A DNA stretch of 64,000 nucleotides from Scytonema sp045865695 (GTDB lineage Bacteria; Cyanobacteriota; Cyanobacteriia; Cyanobacteriales; Nostocaceae). Within the stretch, counting starts at the first letter, position 1; the number at the start of each line of letters is the position of its first letter. Below, piece after piece: positions 18,089-25,402 of the stretch. The notes under the pieces are model-generated. The model worked only from the letters and a program-made list of their open reading frames with translations. It searched no databases and had not been told where the DNA came from. The stretch is taken from NCBI RefSeq assembly GCF_045865695.1, contig NZ_BAACAP010000230.1:1-64000 (forward strand). Reading direction: 5' to 3'. A program made the translations under genes and the position numbers.

Positions 18089-19255
18089 ATGGTTAACTTA
18101 GCAAATAATATTAAGACAAGCAGAGAGATTGTAACTGAATATACATTTGAACAAGACACAATTTACCATTGTTCTAATTTTCCTGCAGGTGAAGGCGGAG
18201 GTGTTGAACACTATTTATCTTATATTTTTTCTCATAAGTTACCTGGTGTTAGCGATCGCATTATTAAATCACTCCACACTATTGACCAGAGCCAGACAAA
18301 ATTGCTGCACCTCCACAGTCCAGAGCTTCTATGGCAATTGACCGGAGAATGCGCGACTGTTTTTACAGCCCACAATCACTCACTCTACTGCCCTAGTGGG
18401 ACAAAGTATTTAGCAGGACAACAGAAAATTTGCGATCGCAATATGTCCTATCTAGGATGTGCTTGGGGTAAAATCGTTGATGGCTGTGGTAGCCGTAAAC
18501 CTTTAAGAATGTTTCGAGAACTTCGGTACACTCCCGATGCGCTCAGTCTTATTAAAGCTCATAAAGTAACTATCATCGCCCCAAGCGATTATATCCGGCA
18601 ACAGCACATAAAAAATGGTATACCACCTCACCTAGTTGTAACGCTCCACAATAGTATTTCTGTTTCACAAACAGAAACTGCACCACTAAGTGTAGAAACA
18701 CATAAAAATCATAGAATCTTATTTGCTGGACGAATTGTTCCCGATAAAGGGTTGGAATGGCTGCTCACAAGTTTAGCGCAAACCGATCGTCGCATTCATC
18801 TTGATATTGCAGGTGATGGTTGGGATCGACCCAGATTAGAAAGCTTAGCAACCTCCCTTGGTCTAAACGAACGTATCACTTGGCATGGTTGGTGTGAGAG
18901 CAACAAGTTAAAAACTCTTTACGAACAGTGTTTTGCAGTCATCTTCCCAAGTATTTGGCCCGAACCTGCAGGTTTGATTACTCTTGAAGCTTATGCTCAC
19001 TATCGACCTGTTATTGCCAGTGCGGTAGGAGGTATTCCGGAATATGTAGAACCAGGAGAAACAGGTATTTTGGTTCCAGGAAATGACATTCAAAAACTAG
19101 CTCAAGCGATTACTGAGCTAGATACAGATTATGACAAATGCCTTGATATGGGCAAACAAGGTAATGCTTTGCTTACGAACAAATTTAGCCTAGAGAATCA
19201 TCTCAAAGGATTACAAAAAATTTATGAAAAAAGCATATTGGAATTTTATTCCTAA
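18089..19255 (+). CDS. GT4-family glycosyltransferase
   Basis: 388 residues of GT-B fold. The N-terminal acceptor domain contains AGEGGGVEHYLSY (Gly-rich loop) and TAHNHSLYCPSGTKYL with several cysteines. The C-terminal donor domain contains RILFAGRIVPDKGLEWLL, LDIAGDGWDRPRLESLATSL and PSIWPEPAGLITLEAYAHYR, the EX7E motif that binds the nucleotide-sugar in GT4 retaining transferases. It probably adds a hexose to an exopolysaccharide or glycolipid precursor at the inner membrane. The 340-bp gap after the HAD gene means it may have its own promoter. Confidence 0.88.
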   Translation: MVNLANNIKTSREIVTEYTFEQDTIYHCSNFPAGEGGGVEHYLSYIFSHKLPGVSDRIIKSLHTIDQSQTKLLHLHSPELLWQLTGECATVFTAHNHSLYCPSGTKYLAGQQKICDRNMSYLGCAWGKIVDGCGSRKPLRMFRELRYTPDALSLIKAHKVTIIAPSDYIRQQHIKNGIPPHLVVTLHNSISVSQTETAPLSVETHKNHRILFAGRIVPDKGLEWLLTSLAQTDRRIHLDIAGDGWDRPRLESLATSLGLNERITWHGWCESNKLKTLYEQCFAVIFPSIWPEPAGLITLEAYAHYRPVIASAVGGIPEYVEPGETGILVPGNDIQKLAQAITELDTDYDKCLDMGKQGNALLTNKFSLENHLKGLQKIYEKSILEFYS

Positions 19256-19329
19256 ATTTTTCCAAAATCATGCTTTGTGAATAAAGTTTCTTACCGTTAC
19301 ATAAGACTTACCCAAAGTTACCCAAAGCT

Positions 19330-19425
19330 AGACATTTTTCGTCATTGGTCTAGCTGAACTTTGATGCTTAATTCCTGCTTCACACTGGTGATGTCGGCAT
19401 CCTCCAGTCCACAGGCTCACTCCAC
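19330..19425 (-). ncRNA. Probable right end/omegaRNA region of the tnpB element
   Basis: Immediately 3' of tnpB. On the minus strand the sequence contains TGTGAAGCAGGAATTAAG, which resembles the conserved right-end motif of IS200/IS605-type cyanobacterial elements from which the TnpB guide (omega) RNA is processed. The exact boundary was not determined. Confidence 0.5.
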
Positions 19426-20541
19426 CTAACTGGCGGTGATGGACGAATAGTTCTTTAAGTTGATGGCGGCGTTCAGGTCTCTGTTGAGACTGAAATTACA
19501 GTGGTCGCAACAAAAGACTCTTTCTTTTAGGGAGAGTTCTTTTTTAACTGTTCCGCAATTAGAACAAGTTTTAGAACTAGGAAACCATCTATCAGCTATT
19601 ACAAGCTTGGTACCATGCAAGGTACACTTGTAAGTCAATTGCCTGCGAAACTCGAAAAATCCCATATCTGCAATAGAGGCTGCCAATTTATGATTTGCCA
19701 ACATTCCCGATACATTCAAGTCTTCTATAACTACTACACCGTGGTTTTTGGCTAATAGTGTAGTTAACTTATGCAATGTATCTTTTCGGATGTTAGCAAT
19801 CTTTCTGTGCAATCTAGCTATCTGAATTTGGGCTGAGTTCCAATTAGCTGAACCAATCACTTTATGACGATTCAACCATTGCATTCTGGCTAACTTATCT
19901 TGGAATTTTTTGTAAGATTTGGCTCCTTCAATAATTTCTCCAGTAGATAATGTAGCCAAATTTAAAATACCAAGGTCAACACCTACAGTAGGAAAAAACC
20001 AAGTATCTTCTAACTTCATATCAGAAGCTGTGACTTCAAATCGAAAACTAATAAACCATCTATCAGCTTCTCTACTAATTGTGCAAGTTTTAATTTTATC
20101 CTCCTGTGGTAAACTTTCATAAGTTTTCAAAACACCAATTACAGGGACTTGAATTTTGTTGGAACCTTTGATTTTGATAGCACCTTCCAAAGTCAAAGAA
20201 TCATGTCTACCTTTTTTCTTAAATTTAGGAACTCCTTTTTTCTTTTCAAAACAATCTTTCCAAGCTATTCGTAATGCTTTTAATGCCATTTGAGGAGTTG
20301 ATTTAGAGCATTTGTAATATCATGGATATTCAGGGTTTACCAATGCTACTAACCATTTATGTAAGTCAATCGCTGTTGGAAACTTTATCTTTTCAGTAGG
20401 ATTATTTCTGTTCCAATCTAAAATTTGTTTGGTTAGTCCCAATCCCCAATTCCAAGCATGACGTGCTACACCACAATGTTTTATCAAAGCTGTGCGTTGT
20501 TGGTTATTCAGTTTTAACTCTGTTTTGAATCCGAGTAACAT
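19426..20541 (-). pseudogene. tnpB: TnpB RNA-guided endonuclease (IS200/IS605), one in-frame TGA
   Basis: About 371 codons. The first 73 codons (MLLGFKTELKLNNQQRTALI ... LVALVNPEYP) end at a TGA (20320-20322), where the family has tryptophan (NPEYPW); the same frame continues YYKCSKSTPQMALKALRIAW to the end. The RuvC residues are all present: Asp189 (VGVDLGI), Glu273 (VVIEDLN) and Asp355 (LNRDLNAA), plus the zinc-finger pairs CSNCG and CDHCN. Only a TGG to TGA change separates it from an intact gene. There is no tnpA nearby, so it is a solo-tnpB (IS1341-like) element. A small overlapping ORF precedes it. Confidence 0.9.
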
Positions 20542-20669
20542 GGCAACTGTTTAATCCATTCTCTAAATGCTTGCGACATATTCCAACCTTGGTGTTCAGC
20601 ATAGGATTGCAGTTTATCCAACTCTTGTTGAGTCAGTAAAACTTTAAACCATCTATCTCGTTGTGGCAT
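20514..20669 (-). CDS. Small protein upstream of and overlapping tnpB
   Basis: 51 residues (MPQRDRWFKVLLTQQELDKL..., HQGWNMSQAFREWIKQL). It begins 128 bases before tnpB and overlaps its start by 28 bases in another frame. The helix pattern, with a short N-terminal strand then two helices, suggests a ribbon-helix-helix-like DNA-binding peptide. Similar small ORFs precede tnpB in several cyanobacterial elements, as far as I recall. It may regulate the transposon. Confidence 0.6.
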   Translation of the reverse strand: MPQRDRWFKVLLTQQELDKLQSYAEHQGWNMSQAFREWIKQLPCYSDSKQS

Positions 20670-20760
20670 AAATTTTATAGAAATTTATGGTCTAAACATA
20701 ACCAAAAAAAGACTATGCATTAAGTAGAGAAAACCGTACAAAAACCGAATAATAGTATGA

Positions 20761-20794
20761 TAGCTACCTAAAAATTATTATTAATGGGTAGCTA
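20761..20794. repeat. Hairpin, possible element end
   Basis: TAGCTACC and GGTAGCTA form an 8-bp stem around an AT-rich loop, about 90 bp upstream of the small tnpB-linked ORF. Subterminal hairpins mark IS200/IS605 ends, so this could be the left end, but the assignment is tentative. Confidence 0.4.
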
Positions 20795-20900
20795 TGTCCA
20801 ATAATTAAGTTACAGTTCAAAACCCCTTCTCACTCCAATGAAAGATGAATGAATGCTTCATAAAGCTTTACATGGGAGATAAAGAGTAAGGGTAATCACT

Positions 20901-21917
20901 ATGCAATTAAAACCTATTCATCAACAAGTCGTTGCTGTAGTCGGCGCTTCTAGTGGGATTGGACGAGAAACTGCTTTCAAGTTTGCCCAACGAGGTGCAA
21001 AAGTCATGGTCGCAGCACGAAGCGAATCGGGGTTAAAGTCTTTGGTGGAAGAAATTCAAGGATTTGGTGGAGAAGCAGCGTATGTTGTGGCTGATGTCAG
21101 TGATTTTGAACAAGTCAAAGCGATCGCGGACAAAACTGTCGCACTGTATGGAAGACTAGACACATGGGTTCATGCTGCAGCGACAGGTGTACTTGCTCGC
21201 TTCGACCAAATCACACCAGAAGAATTTCAACGGGTGATAGACGTTAGCTTGATGGGACAAGTTTATGGTGCAATGGCAGCACTACCTTATCTCAAACAAG
21301 AGGGAAGAGGAGCATTAATTCATATTTCCTCAATGGAAGGCGTCCGAAGTCTACCACTACAAAGTGCCTATTCTGCAGCCAAACATGGAGTTGAAGGTTT
21401 CTTAGAATCCTTGCGCGTTGAATTGCAACACGAAAAATTGCCTATCAGCGTAACATCCATCAAGCCTGCAGTGATTAACACGCCTTATTACAACAAAGTT
21501 CGTACCAAACTTGGGGTTAAGCCTACAGGAATACCTCCCTATTACCAACCCAGTGTTGTTTCCGATGCCATTCTCTACGCCGCCGAACATCCCACTCGCG
21601 ATTTTATCGCCGGAGATGTTGGCAGAGTCTTAGACGTATTGCAACGCTTTTCACCAGAACTTGTGGATTCAATACTTGCACTGGTTGGTTTTGCAGGACA
21701 GCGTACTAACGAACCTAAGTCAGAAGATGCACCAGATAATCTCTATGCACCCGTACCTGAGTACGATCGCGTTAAGGGGGACTTCGACCAATTGGTAATT
21801 CCCTCGTTCTTAGAGTGGTTGGATATGAATCCAACTCTTAAGTGGGGTGCAGTTACTTTTGCTGCATTAGGCGTTGCAGCCTTACTTGGTGGATGGCGTC
21901 CTGGGGATAAAGTTTGA
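20901..21917 (+). CDS. SDR-family oxidoreductase with C-terminal membrane segment
   Basis: 338 residues. VVGASSGIGRETAFKFAQRG is the Rossmann NAD(P)-binding motif, HAAATG stands at the NNAG position, IHISSMEG carries the catalytic Ser, and YSAAKHG supplies Tyr and Lys. The reductase domain ends near 250. The last 30 residues (WGAVTFAALGVAALLGGW) form a transmembrane helix, so the enzyme is probably membrane-anchored. Substrate unknown. A close paralogue without the anchor lies at 47413-48327. A CTTCATAAAGCTTTA motif lies about 40 bp upstream of the start. Confidence 0.88.
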   Translation: MQLKPIHQQVVAVVGASSGIGRETAFKFAQRGAKVMVAARSESGLKSLVEEIQGFGGEAAYVVADVSDFEQVKAIADKTVALYGRLDTWVHAAATGVLARFDQITPEEFQRVIDVSLMGQVYGAMAALPYLKQEGRGALIHISSMEGVRSLPLQSAYSAAKHGVEGFLESLRVELQHEKLPISVTSIKPAVINTPYYNKVRTKLGVKPTGIPPYYQPSVVSDAILYAAEHPTRDFIAGDVGRVLDVLQRFSPELVDSILALVGFAGQRTNEPKSEDAPDNLYAPVPEYDRVKGDFDQLVIPSFLEWLDMNPTLKWGAVTFAALGVAALLGGWRPGDKV

Positions 21918-21929
21918 AGAGCAATTTGG

Positions 21930-22022
21930 GCATAGGGCATGGGGCATAGGGCATTGGGCATGAAGAAAGAATTATTTTCGGAAACCAGCAGCCAGCCCCT
22001 ACTCCCTACTCCCTAACCCCTA
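21930..22022. repeat. Heptamer-like arrays, GGGCATA and CTACTCC units
   Basis: Five near-copies of GGGCATA (21930-21961) and, 35 bp on, three or four CTACTCC copies lie between convergent genes. Confidence 0.75.
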
Positions 22023-22023
22023 C

Positions 22024-22803
22024 TCACCGAACAAGCGGTTGTGTCACTATTTTTTCTAACCCAATTGTCGTTAGTAAGCTTTTCCAGTCTTCAACTAATA
22101 CTGAATTCTGTGGGTTTGCAAGCTGGAGTTCTGCTAGAGATGTTAGAGCATCATACCAAATACCTTCTCTGGCATAAATAACTGCTTGTTGCTGCGGAGT
22201 GGCTTGTTTTAAGCGATCGCGCAGTGTGGGTTCTAAATTCACTCTCTGTACCCAACCCTCTACATAATCTAAGGTTGTTTGCTTGGAATAGCATGCAACT
22301 CTAACCTTCAAAAACCAATGATACTGCTTGTCAATCTCTAAAGAGGCTGGAGATTCTTTGAGAGAGACACCAATAATTCCAGATTTTGGCGGTATAGAAA
22401 CATTTGTGCGGTAAATTGTTTTATTATTATCTGTTTGTCAAACAAACTCCATTACTTGAATCAATGACTGATTGTAGGGAATATAGAACCAAAAGCTTGG
22501 CTGTTCTAAACTGGTTAAACCCCATACCTGAGTCACTGCATTTGTTTCTCCTTTTTGCAAGCTTAAACTTTGCTCATAGCTTGGAACTAAAGCTGTGAGA
22601 GGTAAGTTGTTAGAAATACACTCCCCCCGTGAAGCTCCTTCTCCTCGGTTTCCTGGCGTGCCGCGATCGGGTGGCGGTGATGGTGGGTTAAAAAGAATAG
22701 GCGTTGATTTTGCCAGAAGGGCTATCGGAGTGCTGAGACAACTTATTATCAAAATTAAGATAAATGGGATTTTAAAAACTAATTGCTGATAAAAAGGTTT
22801 CAT
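22024..22803 (-). pseudogene. DUF928 protein with in-frame TGA and repeat insertion
   Basis: About 260 codons in one frame. The N-terminus (MKPFYQQLVFKIPFILILII) is a signal peptide. Then comes an unusual stretch, NPPSPPPDRGTPGNRGEGAS, derived from a repeat. The DUF928 core follows: LTALVPSYEQSLSLQ, ERPSFWFYIPYN-like, VSIPPKSGIIGVSLKESPAS and WFLKVRVACYSK. A TGA at 22438-22440 (codon 122) interrupts the core just after VMEFV, and reading continues directly in the same frame. DUF928 proteins are periplasmic proteins of unknown role, usually encoded beside CHAT/CHASE2 proteins, as here. Probably inactive. Confidence 0.85.
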
Positions 22804-22844
22804 TGCTCGGCATATTTAAAAGTGTTTTCACTTAATGATTTGAT

Positions 22845-22971
22845 ATAGCAATCCTAAAGCATTTATATACAATCCTAGGTACTGTAGTAGGGTGGGCATT
22901 GCCCACCACTAAGTCTTTTGTACGACATAGCCCTACCTAGGTGTATTTTATAAATCAAATAGGATTGCTAT
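22845..22971. mobile_element. MITE-like element with 12-bp terminal inverted repeats
   Basis: It is bounded by ATAGCAATCCTA (22845-22856) and its exact reverse complement TAGGATTGCTAT (22960-22971). The interior includes GTAGGGTGGGCATTGCCCAC and GCATAGCCCTACCTA-like segments. A second copy lies at 53734-53828. It encodes nothing. Its right end supplies the last four codons and the stop of the CHASE2 gene. Confidence 0.85.
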
Positions 22972-24620
22972 GCTTCCTATAGCTAACAACTAGACTGCTA
23001 GCCAGTAGCGCTAGAGTAGAAGGAACAAGCGATATCCAACCGCCCCATTGAGTTAAGAAAACAAAGCAAGCTGCATAGAGACAGAGAATGGCAAACCCAT
23101 TAGCGATTACCAGATAGCGTACCTTTAGGATATGCCAAGCAAGTAAACTGCCTGTGAATGACCATGCACAAATCCAAATTGTTTCTTGCCATATAGATAA
23201 AGCCCACAATAGAGCGCGTCCTTCTAGTGCTGCACTTAGCAGTTGACTAATCATTTGTGCTTGTAGGATAACTCCCGGTATTTTCTGTACCCTACCTTCG
23301 GGTGTAGAGTAAGGTGTGAGCGAGGAGTCTTGAAAGCTTTCAGCCGTTGTTCCAATGAGAACAATTCGATCTTTAACTGCACTAGCATTGACTTTACCTG
23401 CAAGGAATTCTGCAAGCGTTACTTGTGAAACAAATTTTTGTAGTGAATGATGAAAGCGGTAATTTAATAACATTTGGTAACCCGCAGCATCAATGTCTTG
23501 GTATCCACCAGTGTGTGCTTCTATTGGTTTAAAAGTCGCTTTGCCTAATTGCCAAGTTCCATCTGGGGTAAATGTTAGTGAAATATTCTGAACTGCCAAA
23601 TAGCGCAACGCTAATTGTACGCTAAAAGCGTAGGTAGCAAGACAGGGGGATGAGGGTGGTGGTGTTAATGAGAGAAGATGACGACGCACAACATTATCTG
23701 CATCGACTGTTAGATCGCTAAAACCCAAGCGTTGATGCGGGATTTCTGGGGGTGGTGAAATTCCAGGTTGACTGGATTGAGGATCGCTCACTCGACAAAC
23801 TGCAAAAAAGCGATCGCTTTTTTGCATTTGTGTTACCAGTTGTGGTAAATCTCGCCTCACTGCATAGTCGCGATAGATATCCAATCCAATAACTCGTGGT
23901 TCATACGCCTCTAATTTTGTTAGCAATTTCAAGAGCGATGCATCACTCAAAGAACCTCGAGGTTCTTCTTGGGATTGTGACTGTACATCTTCTTCCGTAA
24001 TCTTTACAACTAACAAGCGAGTGTCAGGTTTCTCGTCTGGACGAAGCCTTAACAATCCATCGAATGCGTGTAACTCCAATGGCTGAAGTATTCCTAAATA
24101 GCGTATTCCCATGACTAAACCCGCGATCGCCAGACTTACACCAGCTAGCCATAAAAGATGATGCTTGGAATTCTTAGCTTTACTTTTTAAGCTCCCCCTT
24201 CTTATTAATTCACGCCAAGTCGGTGGTATTTCTGCCGGATTTTGATAGATTACAGGTAGCCAGGTTGCACAAGGAAATTGACCTTCAAGCCCTTGCATTC
24301 TTTCCCTTGCTTCACGAACTGCTAGATACAGGGGTTTGCCTCCTGCATATGCTTGTAGGAAATGTTTGAGAAATGCCTGAGCTACAAGATCTGGAACGGG
24401 CTCGCGCATGACAATCAACTGTGGAATTTGCAAAGCTGCAAATTCTCGCGCTAGTCCCAAACCGTCACATGAGTTAAAAATTGCTAGTTTTAAGCCACGC
24501 TCTACTGCCTGCCTTAATGAATATTTTAACTGATTAATTGTCAAACTTTCCGTTTGATTAATATAAATTAAGCCTGTTTCTCCCGAAATATGAGTTGAAC
24601 TATGCCCAGCAAAAAAAAGA
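22955..24620 (-). pseudogene. CHAT-CHASE2 membrane protein, 5' part removed at an IS1 element
   Basis: The remaining 550 or so codons start inside a CHAT (caspase-like) domain: FFAGHSSTHI (His), LAIFNSCDGLGLA (Cys), then ARERMQGLEGQFPCATW. A transmembrane helix (LLWLAGVSLAIAGLVMG), a CHASE2 sensor domain (DTRLLVVKITEEDVQSQ, VIGLDIYRDYAV, VLIGTTAESFQDS) and two or three C-terminal helices follow. CHASE2 is an extracytoplasmic sensor. The expected 300-400 N-terminal residues are absent: an IS1-family element abuts the frame at 24620 and another gene ends 28 bp beyond the IS. The stop codon lies in a MITE. Confidence 0.8.
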
Positions 24621-25375
24621 GGCGTTGCATAATAGAGGGAGGGTTTGAGGTGTACTACCATGCAGTGTCCATACTGTGAGTCTACTGAGATTCATAAAAA
24701 CGGTAAGCGAAGAGGTAAACAAAACCACAAATGTGTTAGTTGTGGTCGCCAATTTATAGATGTTTACAGTCCACCAAGAGGATACTCAGATGAGGTCAAA
24801 AAAGAATGTTTAAGATCATACTGTAATGGTATGGGATTCAGAGCAATACAGCGAGATAAAGGTGTTCATCACACGACTGTAATCAACTGGGTTAAACAAG
24901 TTGGGCAACAGCTACCAAATGCACCGTCTGCTTCGGACATACCAGAAGTTGGGGAATTAGATGAGCTTGAAACCTTTGTAGGGTCAAAAAAAACAAAGTT
25001 TGGTTGTGGACAGCGGTAAATCATTTTCGTCCCGGAATTTTAGCTTGGGTTGTAGGCGATCGCAGTAGCGAAACATTTAAATTATTATGGGATATTGTTT
25101 CTTGCTGGGGATGTTATTTTTACGTAACAGATGGCTGGAAAGTATACCCTTGTTTCATTGAACCGGGTGACCATATCGTATGCAAAACTTATATGACGAG
25201 GGTAGAAGGAGAAAATACTCGCTTGCGCCATTACTTAGCAAGATGGCGGCGAAAAACGCTCTGTTACTCTAAATCCGTGGATATGCTTAAACATTCAATT
25301 AGATTGCTACTTCATTATTTAAAGTATAGAGAAATACCCATGTTTTCCTGAATCATCCCGCATTTATGCAACGCC
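24621..25375 (+). mobile_element. IS1-family insertion sequence, 755 bp
   Basis: The terminal inverted repeats begin GGCGTTGCATAA at 24621 and end TTATGCAACGCC at 25375 (12 bp perfect, then imperfect). The size and two overlapping frames are typical of IS1. The flanks (AAAAAAAGA on the left, AATAATTAG on the right) do not form the 8-9 bp target duplication IS1 normally makes, which suggests a deletion from one end. Confidence 0.9.
24660..25351 (+). CDS. IS1-family transposase (InsA-InsB by -1 frameshift)
   Basis: The first frame starts MQCPYCESTEIHKNGKRRGK with a zinc-ribbon (CPYC...CVSCGRQF) and an HTH (GFRAIQRDKGVHHTTVINWV), and ends at 25019. The second frame, from 25004, has the catalytic part: AWVVGDRSSETFK, YFYVTDGWKVYPCFI and MTRVEGENTRLRHYLARWRR (DDE set). 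An eight-A run followed by C (24986-24994) lies in the overlap. A -1 slip there gives the fused KKNKVWLWTAVN, the standard IS1 programmed frameshift. The 5' start is ATG 24660 rather than the TTG 15 bases earlier. Appears intact. Confidence 0.9.
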
Positions 25376-25402
25376 AATAATTAGTCCTCTTGCAAAAGAT
25401 AA

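Noticed and set aside
20320..22440. TGA recoding as tryptophan or selenocysteine
   Set aside because: Other genes in the window end normally at TGA (for example trpB, comB and the N-terminal hicA overlap). TAA and TAG interrupt other genes in the same way, and no selenocysteine element was seen.
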